From the NCBI GenBank assembly GCA_027487735.1, contig JAIYDA010000115.1, positions 1 through 52,881 of the forward strand: DNA of 52,881 bases. Direction: 5' to 3'. Below the pieces are notes generated by a model that worked only from the letters and a program-made list of their open reading frames with translations, was not told the DNA's origin and made no database searches. Shown here piece by piece: positions 41,282 through 50,162 of the stretch (the first letter of the stretch is position 1; each line of letters starts with the position of its first letter). The stretch comes from Planctomycetaceae bacterium. GTDB lineage: Bacteria; Planctomycetota; Phycisphaerae; Phycisphaerales; UBA1924. The position numbers and the translations under genes were made by a program.

Positions 41282-42573
41282 CGAACCCCAACAACAACAA
41301 CAACGCCAATGAGCGCAACCCGGGGCAGAACAACAAGCCCGCGAGCGGGCGGCCCGATGGTGCCGCGATGGCGGCAGAACTCAGCGCCGCGATCGACGCG
41401 ATCGTGAATGGCATGCTCGATGCGCAGGCTGAGGGTGAGCTGCATCGCTTGGAGCAGCTTCGTCGCATGGCTCTGCACGCAGGGCCCGACTTTGACGAGG
41501 CGGTGCAGGCTCGCCTCGCGCAGCACACGCGGCTGCTGAGCGAGCTGAGCGTCGAGCTTGCGCCGAGCGCGTCGAGCCAACTGAGCGAGCGCGTGGTGGG
41601 GCGGGTGATGGCGCGCGTGCGTGCGGAGAAGAACCACGAGGTCTCGCCGTTTCCGGAGGTTGCGGAGCAGGCGCTGGATGCTGCGAAACTGGACGCGGCG
41701 AAGCACGACGTCGAAATTGCAGCATCAACCGGCGACGCGACGGGCGGGATGGCGAGCCGGGCCTCGCGAGCACGCGGGCGCAAGGGGTCACAGCCCCAGC
41801 AGCGGGCGCTTGTTTCGCATGCCCCATCACCAGCTGTATTACCGGCATTATCACAAGACTTTTCGCCTACGCAAGAAGGCCAGGGTGGCAGGTCCGTTCG
41901 CCCTGTCCACCACAGGCGGCGGTGGTTCTCCTCCACCACTCTGGCCTTCTTCGCGGGCGGGCTTGTGACGCTCGCGCTCGTGTCGGTGCAGCTGTGGTTT
42001 GGGGGCATTGGGCCTGCGGCTGGTCCCGTCGCCGGGCCTCTTGCTGGGTCTCTTGCTGGGTCTGGCGACTCGCACGCGAGCGCGTCTCAAGCCGCGTCTC
42101 CGGCCGCGCCCAAGCCGCGCATCGCCCTCACGCTCGATGAGCTGACGAGCAAGGCGTTCTTCTCGCCCGATGAACTGCCCATGATCACCATGCCCGACGA
42201 GCAGAGCGCGGGCAGTTTCGTGCTCCGCTTCGGTAATGCGTTTGCCGATGGGCCCCTGGCAGTGGACACCACACTGCCGGGCACGATGGCCAGCAGCGCA
42301 AGCTCGCCGAGCGCTCTTGAGATGCAGGCCCAGCTTCGCATGCAGGACGCTGGCGGCACGCCGTCGCAGCCCCTCGACCCCTCGCGCATGGCTGCGGGCA
42401 GCGGCGTGCTGACGCCCGAGCAGCGGGCCCAGGCGATGCGCTTGCTGACCTGGGGCCTCGCGCCGTGGGAACTGAACAAGCCGCTGGCGGGTGAGGGGGC
42501 TCCCCGTGACGTGGGTTCGCTGCCCATGATTCCGCTGCAACCAGCGACGAAGCGTGGGGCAGGGGGGAAGTAG
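41278..42573 (+). CDS. Single-pass membrane protein, probable anti-sigma partner
   Basis: A 431-aa protein. The N-terminus is Asn-rich (MTNPNNNNNANERNP), then a predicted helical region (about 35-110, with LHRLEQLRRMALH), a basic/Gln stretch, one membrane helix near 218-242 (TLAFFAGGLVTLALVSVQLW), and an outer Ala/Ser/Pro/Gly-rich domain. It starts within the ECF sigma stop (ATGA). Position, topology and coupled translation fit an anti-sigma factor, but I do not see a zinc-binding anti-sigma (HxxxCxxC) motif, so this is by context. A heptamer array follows the stop. Confidence 0.7.
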   Translation: MTNPNNNNNANERNPGQNNKPASGRPDGAAMAAELSAAIDAIVNGMLDAQAEGELHRLEQLRRMALHAGPDFDEAVQARLAQHTRLLSELSVELAPSASSQLSERVVGRVMARVRAEKNHEVSPFPEVAEQALDAAKLDAAKHDVEIAASTGDATGGMASRASRARGRKGSQPQQRALVSHAPSPAVLPALSQDFSPTQEGQGGRSVRPVHHRRRWFSSTTLAFFAGGLVTLALVSVQLWFGGIGPAAGPVAGPLAGSLAGSGDSHASASQAASPAAPKPRIALTLDELTSKAFFSPDELPMITMPDEQSAGSFVLRFGNAFADGPLAVDTTLPGTMASSASSPSALEMQAQLRMQDAGGTPSQPLDPSRMAAGSGVLTPEQRAQAMRLLTWGLAPWELNKPLAGEGAPRDVGSLPMIPLQPATKRGAGGK

Positions 42574-42643
42574 GGGAACGGGGAGCGGCGAACGGGGAAC
42601 GGGCAAGAGCAGACAGGTGACAAGCGCTAGGTGACACGGGGCA
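42574..42643. repeat. Drifting 7-bp array after the anti-sigma-like gene
   Basis: Ten heptamers in register directly after the stop codon. They begin GGGAACG, GGGAGCG, pass through GCGAACG and GGCAAGA, then change to GGTGACA (two copies, separated by AGCGCTA) and CGGGGCA. One array therefore contains both the GGGAACG unit of 5930-5964 and the GGTGACA unit of 14433-14495. Confidence 0.85.
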
Positions 42644-42737
42644 GGGGTGGCGTGTGAGCGCGGCACTGCGGGTGCGCGTTGCGTTTGGAAGTCCGCGCCG
42701 TCGTGGGCCATTGCTCGCAAGGCGTCACGACGCGCCG

Positions 42738-43835
42738 TCACGCCCTTTGCCAGGTTTGCCACGCCTGGAGCACCCGCTCGCGGAGGGCCTCGCGGGTCGA
42801 GTCGTTGTCGATCGTCGCGTGCGAGCGTTCGCGTTTTTCGGCGACGGAAATCTGTGCTGCCTCGCGCTTGGCGAGTTCGTCTTCGCTCCAGCCGCGGGTG
42901 GCGACGACGCGGGCCACGCGCACCTCACGCGGCGCGTCGATGCAGAGCACATAGTCGCAGAAGCGCTCGCTGCCCGCCTCAAACAGGAGCGGTGCATCGA
43001 TCACGACGCCTGGCTTCCCGCCGCCCTTGGCCCGCGCGATCTCCGCGGCGCGCGTCTCGTGCACGATGGGGTGCACGAGGGCTTCGAGCCGCTGGCGTTG
43101 CTCGCTGTCGGCGAAGATGCGCTGGGCGAGCCTGGCGCGATCGATGTTGCCCGAAGCATCGAACAGGTCGTCTCCCCACCAGCTTCGGAGTTGCGCTTTC
43201 ACATCGTCTCGCCGAAGTGCGTCCTTCGCGAGTTTGTCGGCGTCGATCACCACGCAACCAAGCTCCGCGAGCACGCGGGCAGCTTCACTTTTGCCCGCGC
43301 CGATGGAGCCCACCAGGCCGACGACAAGGAAGCGCCCGGGGTGCGCGGCAGGTTGGGTGCGGGCCTCTTCGTGGCTCTGGCCCGCGCCTTGCGCGCCGCT
43401 CAGCTCACGTAGCACGCCCTCGGGGTCTTCGAGGTATCGCAGCACGACTGCCGGGGCTTGGCCGCCGCTCGTCCAGAGCGCCACGCTGCCCACGCCAAAG
43501 ATGCGCTCGAGAGCGCTGCGCGTGCACGATGCGTGCTGCAGCTGCGCGCGGGGCACATGCACCACGCGCGTGCCCAGCAGCCCCACGCGGGCCCAGACGT
43601 GCGTCGCCGAGATGCCATATCGCACGTGCAGACGCAGCACAAACCCGCCCAGCAGCGCAAGGAACGTGACGACAGCCCCAGCAAGGCCGCACACGTGCGC
43701 GAGCATGGCTTGCCCCATGCCCCGCAGCACGAGCGCGAGCAGCAGCAGCAGCACACCGGTGCAGACCCACCCTGCGTGCGCCAGCAGCGTGACGCACCAC
43801 GCGGGGCGAAGCACCCGCTCGCGTGCATCGCTCAT
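42738..43835 (-). CDS. Membrane-anchored PH-domain protein fused to dephospho-CoA kinase
   Basis: A 365-aa fusion. Residues 15-38 and 47-69 are two membrane helices; about 72-145 look like a bacterial PH domain of the YdbS/bPH2 type (YGISATHVWARVGLLG ... VHVPRAQLQH ... ERIFGVGSVAL). Residues 169-365 are a complete dephospho-CoA kinase, the last step of CoA synthesis: P-loop GLVGSIGAGKSE with Lys182, VIDADKLAKDAL, LVHPIVHETR, VVIDAPLLFEAG, RVVATRGWSEDE and a C-terminal IDNDSTREALRERV. No Met lies just before the kinase, so the fusion is a single frame. ATGA overlap with hpt upstream. CoaE is normally a free cytoplasmic enzyme of about 200 aa. Confidence 0.88.
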   Translation of the reverse strand: MSDARERVLRPAWCVTLLAHAGWVCTGVLLLLLALVLRGMGQAMLAHVCGLAGAVVTFLALLGGFVLRLHVRYGISATHVWARVGLLGTRVVHVPRAQLQHASCTRSALERIFGVGSVALWTSGGQAPAVVLRYLEDPEGVLRELSGAQGAGQSHEEARTQPAAHPGRFLVVGLVGSIGAGKSEAARVLAELGCVVIDADKLAKDALRRDDVKAQLRSWWGDDLFDASGNIDRARLAQRIFADSEQRQRLEALVHPIVHETRAAEIARAKGGGKPGVVIDAPLLFEAGSERFCDYVLCIDAPREVRVARVVATRGWSEDELAKREAAQISVAEKRERSHATIDNDSTREALRERVLQAWQTWQRA

Positions 43836-44401
43836 TCCACCGCGCTCTCTTTCAGCACGCCCACCGCGGGGTAGTTGCGGTAGTAGCCGTCGTAGTCGAG
43901 GCCATAGCCCACCACGAAGCGGTCGGGAATCTCAAAGCCCACGTAGTCTGGGCGAAAGTCGACCTTGGCTTTGCCGGGCTTTGCAAGCAGCACGACGGTG
44001 CGCAGGCTTGCGGGGTTCTTCTTGCCCAGCAGGTCGCTCAGCAGGGCAAGGGTCTGGCCGCTGTCGAAGATGTCGTCGACCAGCACGACGTGGGCACCGC
44101 TCAGGCTCTGCGGTAGGTTGCCGTGAATCGTGACGCCCTTGCTGCTGGTGGCGGTGCCCGGATAGCTGCTGGCGCTCACGACCTCGAGCTTGAGCTTGAA
44201 GGGGAGGTGGCGGATGAGGTCGGCGACGAAGACCATCGAGCCCGTGAGCACGGGGATGATGATGATGCGTGCCTCGCGCCCTGCCTGCGCATCGGCGTCG
44301 CACCGGGCTTGCAGATCGCGCGAGAGGGCCTCACCCAGCTCGCGGACGCGCTGGGCAATTTGCTCCTGGCTGACGAGAACTCCGGCGATATCCTGCACCA
44401 T
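43832..44401 (-). CDS. hpt: Hypoxanthine phosphoribosyltransferase
   Basis: A 189-aa purine salvage enzyme that makes IMP/GMP from hypoxanthine or guanine and PRPP; cytoplasmic. The PRPP-binding motif VVLVDDIFDSGQTLALL is clear, as are IIIIPVLTGSMVFVADLIRH, VVSASSYPGTATSSKGV and the C-terminal RPDYVGFEIPDRFVVGYGLDY followed by YDGYYRNYPAVGVL. Start 44401 is preferred; upstream translation is not domain-like. The stop overlaps the PH-CoaE start. Only 49 bp separate it from the divergent shikimate kinase gene. Confidence 0.95.
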   Translation of the reverse strand: MVQDIAGVLVSQEQIAQRVRELGEALSRDLQARCDADAQAGREARIIIIPVLTGSMVFVADLIRHLPFKLKLEVVSASSYPGTATSSKGVTIHGNLPQSLSGAHVVLVDDIFDSGQTLALLSDLLGKKNPASLRTVVLLAKPGKAKVDFRPDYVGFEIPDRFVVGYGLDYDGYYRNYPAVGVLKESAVE

Positions 44402-44450
44402 GCACCGCGAGCGTAGCAAGGGCTGCGCAGGCGGAGGAGAACCACGGGCC

Positions 44451-45002
44451 ATGAACGTCGTGCTGATGGGCATGCGAGGGTGCGGCAAGAGCACCGTGGG
44501 CCCCGTGCTCGCGGGGGCGTTGCCTGCGGATGGGCAGTTTGGGCACCCCGCGGTGTTTGTCGATCTGGATGAGCGCACGCCCAGGGTGCTGGGGAAGCAG
44601 AGCGTGGGCGAGGCCTTCGCAATGCTGGGGGAGCGGGCCTTTCGCGAGGGCGAGGCCTTGGCCCTGAGCGAGTGCTTGCGGGAGGATTGCCAGGTGCTGG
44701 CGCTGGGTGGGGGCACGCCCACAGCGTCGAATGCTTGTGCGCAGCTCATTAGTAGCCAGAGCGAGGGGCGGGCGAAGATTGTTTATCTGCGAGCGAGCGG
44801 CGCGCTGCTGCAAGCGCGGCTGCGGCAAGACCCCAACCTGCACCTGCGCCCGAGCTTGACGGGGCTGGACCCGGTGAGTGAGGCGCCGATTCTGCTCGCG
44901 CAGCGCGAGCCTATTTACATCAAGCTTGCCGACGTGATCGTGAGCGTGGAGGGGCGAACGCCACACGAGATTGCAGAAGAGATCGTGCGCCGGCTGCGAT
45001 GA
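44451..45002 (+). CDS. aroK: Shikimate kinase
   Basis: A 183-aa kinase that phosphorylates shikimate at O3 in the aromatic amino acid pathway. P-loop GMRGCGKST at residues 7-15 with Lys13; substrate-binding VDLDERTPRVLG; LALGGGTPTASNA (the Gly-Gly-Gly motif); and LYLRASGALL-type strand with RLRQDPNLHLRPSL as the lid region, followed by R in AQREPIY. A GGAGGAGA is 11 nt upstream of ATG 44451. Its stop overlaps ATG 44999/45002 of the next frame. The gene is divergent from hpt with a 49-bp gap. Confidence 0.92.
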   Translation: MNVVLMGMRGCGKSTVGPVLAGALPADGQFGHPAVFVDLDERTPRVLGKQSVGEAFAMLGERAFREGEALALSECLREDCQVLALGGGTPTASNACAQLISSQSEGRAKIVYLRASGALLQARLRQDPNLHLRPSLTGLDPVSEAPILLAQREPIYIKLADVIVSVEGRTPHEIAEEIVRRLR

Positions 45003-45061
45003 TGCGCTACGGAAGTTGTCACCTGCCGGAGCTTGCCGCGCGGTTACACTGGCCCACGCAG

Positions 45062-48000
45062 ATGAGGCCAGCGCCCACGACTTTGCAGCTCGCTTGCATG
45101 CTCCTTCGCACGGCGGGGGGCGTGGCGGCGTTGGCGTTGCCGTTGGGGGTGGGCGGGGTGGCGCGGGGGCAGGCGGCGGAGGCTGGGGAGCGAGCCGGGC
45201 AAGGCGTTGAAGCGGATTGCTTTGGGGGCAAGCGGTTTGCGCTGGATGCGCTGGCGGGCGAGCTGCTGCTGCGGGGCGAGCAGAGCTGGCAGGGGGAGCG
45301 TGGGGGCTGCCTGGTGCTGCACGCAACTGGGGAGGCGAAGCTGGAGATTGCAGGGCGCGAGCTGGTGTGCGTGCGCGGCACGGTGATCGCGCTGCCACTG
45401 GACGTTGACGCGAACGGGGCGGGGCTGTGGCAGGTGTTTGCGCTGCTGGAAGAAGTGGGCGAGAGCGACGCGCTCGTTGGGGCTGCGAGCGCGTGGGTGG
45501 GGCCCAAGCTGCCTGTGCGCGCGGTGCTGCGCACGACGAAGGCTCCGGCGGTGCAGGCGGCGCACGCGACGACGCAGCGAACGGCGTTGCCTGAGGCGAG
45601 GCGAGCACCCGAGGCGCACGCGGCGGTGAAGCGGGCGTTTGCGGAGCTTGATCAGTCGTTGGCCCGGTCGTTGGCGCGTGGCGAGGCGCAGGGCGGGGAC
45701 GCGGGTGTGGCGCCGGGGCCACGTTTTTCGAGTGCTGCTGCGGGCGAGGCGAGTGCGTCGGCCCGGCGTGTGGTGGCGGTGCTGCCCAAGCGCGATGCAG
45801 TGGCGGACGTTGCACGCGAGCAGCCTGCGTTGCCCGCGGCGGCTGGCTTGCCCGCTCCGCGCGGCGCGAACCAGCGACCGTCGGAGATGATGGGCCTGCG
45901 CGACCAACAGGGCATGCGGCGGCGGCCCAAGGCAGAAGGGGGGGCGGAGGCTGAGGCGGTGCAAGCAGAGGCAGCCCAGCCAGCACCGCCTGTTGCCGCT
46001 CCGCCTCGGTGGACGGGAAGCCGGGCGATCACGCTGCAGGCGAAGTCGCTGTCGCTGCTGACGGATGAATCGCTGGCGGAGGGCGTGCCGACGCGCGCGG
46101 GCGAGGGGGCGAAGCAGGTGCTGGTGGCGGAGGGGCCCCTGGTGCTGCTGTATCGTGATCTGCGCACGGGCAAGCTGGTGCAGGCGACTGCGCAGCGCGC
46201 GGTGGTGTTTCTGCGGCAGGAACTGTCGGCGGCGTCGCCCGAGCTGGACCGCGATGCGGTGGAGGGCGTGTACCTCGAGGGTGAGGTGAGCGTGAGCGAC
46301 GGGCAATACACGGTGCGGAGCCCGCGCATGTACTACGACCTTGCGGGCGACCGCGCGATGATGCTCGATGCGGTGTTCTGGACATATGACGCGGCGCGCA
46401 GCCTGCCCTTGTTTGTGCGGGCGGAGGAGATTCGCCAGCTCTCGCGCGATGCGTTCGTTGCGGAGCGTGCGACGCTGACCAACAGCCCATTCCTCGATCC
46501 TGAGCTTTCGCTCGGCGCTCGCACCGTGACGCTGAGGCGGACCGACGAGACGCAGCGGGCGTTGCAACTGCGTGAGGCGCAGCAGGATCGCACGCCCATG
46601 CCGCCGCGCGTGGTGCCCGATGATCCGCGCGACCTCGTGCTGCTGCCCACGCCCGCTGCGCCGCGCGAGGGCGCGCGCGGGGACGCGCAGCAGAGCATGC
46701 TGCCCGGGGGCGAGTGGACTGTGAGCGCGCAGCACGTGGTGGGGCGGGCGTGGGGCGTGCCCTTCTTTGTCTGGCCCGGCTTCTCGGGCGATCCGGAGGT
46801 GCCGCTCATTCGCAGCATTCGCGTGGAGAATCGCTCGGGCAATGGGCCCACGGTGAAGGTGGCGTGGAATGTCGCGAACTTGCTGCGCACGCCCCTGCCC
46901 CAGTCGATTCGCAGCGCGACGCTGCTGACGGACGTCTATGCGCTGCGGGGCGCGGGGCTGGGCACGAGGCTCACGTGGGGGTCGGTCGATCCGCTGCGCG
47001 TAGGTCCCAAGCACGACGGCGGGCTGTTTGCGTACATGCTGCCCAGCGACACGGGCGATGATCGCCTCAAGCCCGGCACGCAGATCGATCGCGATGGCGA
47101 CTTTCGCGGCGTGTTCACGGCGGATCATCGCATCGACATGCACGATCGCTGGTCGTTTGTGGGAGAGGTGGCGCACCTGAGCGACGTCGCGGTCATCGAC
47201 GCGTTGTTTGAGGAGGCGGGCGAGACGCGGCGTGAGTTCACGACGCGCGTCGCAGCGACGCGCAACGCCGAGACGTCGGTGCTCTCGGCCGAGGTGAAGG
47301 CAAACCTCAACGATTTTCTCGCGAACGAGTGGCTGCTGCAGAGCCAGGGCTACAGCGTGAGCAAGCTGCCCGAGGTGTCGTACGTGCGCTTCGCGGACGA
47401 TCTGCTGCCCGAGACCCCGGGCGAGCTCGTGAGCTTCGGGGATTATCGCGTGGGGCGATATCGCCTCGCGTTTGACGAGGCGACGGCAAGCTCGCGCGGG
47501 CTCTCGACTGCTGTGCTGAGCGAGCGTGCGCTGGGCATTCTGCCCGGACAAACGACGGCCGATCGCCTGCGGGCACAGGGCTACACCGAGGATGCGCTGA
47601 CGCGGCTGGACATGCGGCAGGAGGTGGTGTGGACGCACCCGATGGGGCCCATCAACTTCGCGCCCTTTGCGGTGGTGCGAGCCACGCTGTACGACGATGA
47701 GTTTCGCGGTTTCTCGCGCAAGCCCCAGGGCAACGACAGCACCCGCATCTGGAGCGCGGTGGGGGCGCGGGCGAGCGTGCGATATGAACGCATCGCCGAC
47801 AACGTGCAGAGCGATCTGCTCGACATCAGCCGCCTGCGGCACATCATCGAGCCCAACATCACGCTGTGGGCCGCGGGCACGAACGTGCAAGCGACCGATG
47901 TGCCGCAGTATGACCCGCGCGTGGATGACCTTGCCGATGGTGCGGCGGTGCGACTGGGGGTCTCGCAGATTCTGCAAACCAAGCGTGGCTCGCTGGGCAC

Positions 48001-48583
48001 GCAGCGCGACGCGGACCTGCTGAAGCTCAACACCGACTTTGTCTTCAGCACCAGCGGCAGCAGCGACGTAGAACCCGGGCTGCGCCCCATCGGACGCTTC
48101 TTTGACAGCAGGCCCGAGTACTCGGCGATGGGCAACTACTTCGTGGGCGATGTCGCCTACGCGTTGACGGACGCGACGAGTCTCACGGGCAGCACCGTGT
48201 TCGACCTCGACCGCGGTCGCAACGACATCTCGACGCTGGGCCTGCTGCTGGCGCACGCGCCGGGGTTTAGCACGCTGATCGACCTGCGCCGCCTGGATGC
48301 GCAGGACAGCACGATCCTCTCGCTGTGGGGCAGCTACGACCTGACGAGCAAGTACAGCGTTGCGTTCACGCCCAACTACAACCTCGCAAGCCAGGAGTTT
48401 GAGAGCGCGGTGCTCGCCGTCACGCGCCGCTCGAGCGCATTCTTCTTCACCTTCACCTTGAACTACAACGACATCACGGGCGAGACGACCTTCGGCATCA
48501 CGCTGCAGCCTTATGGCACGGGCCCGGTTGATCGCTCGCGCAGTCGGTTTGGCGGGTTCTACCCGGGGAGTGGCGGGCTCTAA
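45062..48583 (+). CDS. LptD-like outer-membrane LPS assembly protein
   Basis: A 1173-aa exported protein. It has a hydrophobic N-terminal signal (LQLACMLLRTAGGVAALALP), then about 300 residues rich in Ala/Arg/Glu/Pro with no clear domain, an OstA-like domain (VEGVYLEGEVSVSDGQYTVR; RMYYDLAGDRAMMLDAVFWT), a GVPFFVWPGFSGDPE segment equivalent to the xPxFYxPY region of LptD, and a long C-terminal beta-barrel-like part with the LptD-family motif RHIIEPNITLW. It should insert LPS into the outer membrane. Start: ATG 45062 fits the signal; ATG 44999 overlaps the aroK stop and would add 21 residues. LptE, LptA and SurA are not nearby. The long N-terminal region is not seen in usual LptD (about 780 aa). 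Confidence 0.75.
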   Translation: MRPAPTTLQLACMLLRTAGGVAALALPLGVGGVARGQAAEAGERAGQGVEADCFGGKRFALDALAGELLLRGEQSWQGERGGCLVLHATGEAKLEIAGRELVCVRGTVIALPLDVDANGAGLWQVFALLEEVGESDALVGAASAWVGPKLPVRAVLRTTKAPAVQAAHATTQRTALPEARRAPEAHAAVKRAFAELDQSLARSLARGEAQGGDAGVAPGPRFSSAAAGEASASARRVVAVLPKRDAVADVAREQPALPAAAGLPAPRGANQRPSEMMGLRDQQGMRRRPKAEGGAEAEAVQAEAAQPAPPVAAPPRWTGSRAITLQAKSLSLLTDESLAEGVPTRAGEGAKQVLVAEGPLVLLYRDLRTGKLVQATAQRAVVFLRQELSAASPELDRDAVEGVYLEGEVSVSDGQYTVRSPRMYYDLAGDRAMMLDAVFWTYDAARSLPLFVRAEEIRQLSRDAFVAERATLTNSPFLDPELSLGARTVTLRRTDETQRALQLREAQQDRTPMPPRVVPDDPRDLVLLPTPAAPREGARGDAQQSMLPGGEWTVSAQHVVGRAWGVPFFVWPGFSGDPEVPLIRSIRVENRSGNGPTVKVAWNVANLLRTPLPQSIRSATLLTDVYALRGAGLGTRLTWGSVDPLRVGPKHDGGLFAYMLPSDTGDDRLKPGTQIDRDGDFRGVFTADHRIDMHDRWSFVGEVAHLSDVAVIDALFEEAGETRREFTTRVAATRNAETSVLSAEVKANLNDFLANEWLLQSQGYSVSKLPEVSYVRFADDLLPETPGELVSFGDYRVGRYRLAFDEATASSRGLSTAVLSERALGILPGQTTADRLRAQGYTEDALTRLDMRQEVVWTHPMGPINFAPFAVVRATLYDDEFRGFSRKPQGNDSTRIWSAVGARASVRYERIADNVQSDLLDISRLRHIIEPNITLWAAGTNVQATDVPQYDPRVDDLADGAAVRLGVSQILQTKRGSLGTQRDADLLKLNTDFVFSTSGSSDVEPGLRPIGRFFDSRPEYSAMGNYFVGDVAYALTDATSLTGSTVFDLDRGRNDISTLGLLLAHAPGFSTLIDLRRLDAQDSTILSLWGSYDLTSKYSVAFTPNYNLASQEFESAVLAVTRRSSAFFFTFTLNYNDITGETTFGITLQPYGTGPVDRSRSRFGGFYPGSGGL

Positions 48584-48593
48584 GCCCAGCACC

Positions 48594-50036
48594 ATGCAGC
48601 CCGCATCTGCCCAATCGAGCGAAGCCACCGAACCCAAGGGCGCGCCGCGTGAGCGCATCGGCGCGGCCCGCCGCACGCTGCGCCACAACCTGCGCTGCTC
48701 CGTCATCGACGGCACGGCGTACATGGTGATGGTGGGGCTCGCGGAGGTGTTCTTTCCCGTTTTCGTGCTGCTGATGTTCAAGGACGCAGCCGCGAGCGGG
48801 CTGGTGCTCACGCTGCCCGTGCTGCTTGCAAACCTGCTGCAGCTTGGCGCGCCCAAGCTCGTGCGCGCGATGCAGAGCTATCGCAAGGCGGTGGTGCTGT
48901 GCGCAACCGTGCAGTGCATCGCGTGCTTTCCGCTCGCGGGTATCGCGCTGTGGGGTGCTGCGCAGCCCGTGCCGCCTGGAACCGGCGCGCTGGCAATCAC
49001 GTTCATCATCGCGAGCGCGTATTACGCGGGGGCGATTGTGGGCGGGTCGCCCTGGTCGGCGATGATCGCGACGCTGGTGCCCTCGCACGTGCGCACGCGG
49101 TTCATGGGTCGGCGCAACCGCACGCTGCAGCTCGGCGCGGTGGTGGGGGTGCTGCTCGGTGCTGTCTTGCTGCAGTTTCTGCCCGCTGCGCTGCCAGCCT
49201 CGCCCACGCTCGCGCCCGATGCGGGCCTGCTTTCGCGTGCGCTCCACCACAATCCGCAGCTCGCGGTGTTTAGCCTGCTGTTCGCGCTCGCGGGCGTCGC
49301 TCGCGCCATCAGCACGTGGTACTTGCATCGACACACCGAGCCCGCACGCGTGCTGCACGCGGCACCCGCGGGCACCGATGCGTCCACGCCCGTGCCCAGC
49401 GTTGGCTTGCTGCGCGGGCCCCACGCGGCTCTCGCGCTGGGCGTCATCCTGTTTCATGGTGCGGCGATGCTGGGCTCACCCTTCTTCGCTGCCTATGCAC
49501 GCGAGGTTGGCAAAGCGACGATGCTCGACTTTGCGTGGCTCACGATCGTGTGGCTGCTGGGCAAGGCCCTCGCTCTCAACTGGGCGGGCGACTATGCCCA
49601 GCGCCACGGCAAGCATCGCCTCATGACGATGTCGCTCGCGCTCATGGTCCCCGTGCCCGTGCTGTGGAGTTTGAGCAGCGACCTGGTGTGGCTCGCGCTC
49701 GCGCAGTTGCTCGCGGGCATCGCCATCGGGGCGTACGAGCTTGCCGTCTGGTTTCTCACCGTCGATGCGTTTGCGAAGCCTGGTCTCAGCGGAGCACAAC
49801 GCACGCGCCTCATCGCACGCTTCACGCTCGCAACCGCCCTCGCGGGGGCTGCCACCAGCTCGGTGGCCGGGTCGCTGCTCGCCCGGCTGCACCCGGCGGA
49901 GGCGGGGCCCACCGGCGGGGCGTGGGCAGCGTTCTTTGTCGTGTTTGCACTCTCGAGCATAACGCGCGGCTTGGTGGCGCTGTGGATGGCGCGCATGACC
50001 CGCGCGGGGTGGATGGTCGGCTCAGCGCGTGCTTGA
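48594..50036 (+). CDS. MFS-type transporter
   Basis: A 480-aa protein with about 12 hydrophobic segments. Features: FVLLMFKDAAASGLVLTLPV, a central cytoplasmic loop, and a second half starting ALALGVILFHGAAMLGSPFF. The loop RTRFMGRRNRTLQLG is close to MFS loop 2-3-like sequences. Substrate unknown. Start 48594 (MQPASAQSSEATE) was preferred to the open frame to 48513, which overlaps the LptD-like gene. It begins 11 nt after the LptD-like stop and may be co-transcribed. The C-terminus WMVGSARA is hydrophilic. Confidence 0.8.
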   Translation: MQPASAQSSEATEPKGAPRERIGAARRTLRHNLRCSVIDGTAYMVMVGLAEVFFPVFVLLMFKDAAASGLVLTLPVLLANLLQLGAPKLVRAMQSYRKAVVLCATVQCIACFPLAGIALWGAAQPVPPGTGALAITFIIASAYYAGAIVGGSPWSAMIATLVPSHVRTRFMGRRNRTLQLGAVVGVLLGAVLLQFLPAALPASPTLAPDAGLLSRALHHNPQLAVFSLLFALAGVARAISTWYLHRHTEPARVLHAAPAGTDASTPVPSVGLLRGPHAALALGVILFHGAAMLGSPFFAAYAREVGKATMLDFAWLTIVWLLGKALALNWAGDYAQRHGKHRLMTMSLALMVPVPVLWSLSSDLVWLALAQLLAGIAIGAYELAVWFLTVDAFAKPGLSGAQRTRLIARFTLATALAGAATSSVAGSLLARLHPAEAGPTGGAWAAFFVVFALSSITRGLVALWMARMTRAGWMVGSARA

Positions 50037-50162
50037 GAGGCGAGGGGCTCGGCAGAGTCAGGGCCCGCATCGAGCCGCGAGCTTTGAGCGCGGATCATTC
50101 CGAGCCGGGTGGGTTCTTCCGGCATCGCTCTCGTAGTCCGCGCGAAGGGTTCTCGCTCACCC

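Noticed and set aside
42647..43669. Plus-strand frame opposite the PH-CoaE gene
   Set aside because: Arg/Ala/Cys-rich antisense shadow; CoaE motifs on the minus strand are unmistakable.
45044..48856. Very long minus-strand open frame opposite the LptD-like gene
   Set aside because: Product is Arg/His/Gln-rich with no domains; it is the antisense shadow common in GC-rich genes. The plus frame has clear OstA and barrel motifs.
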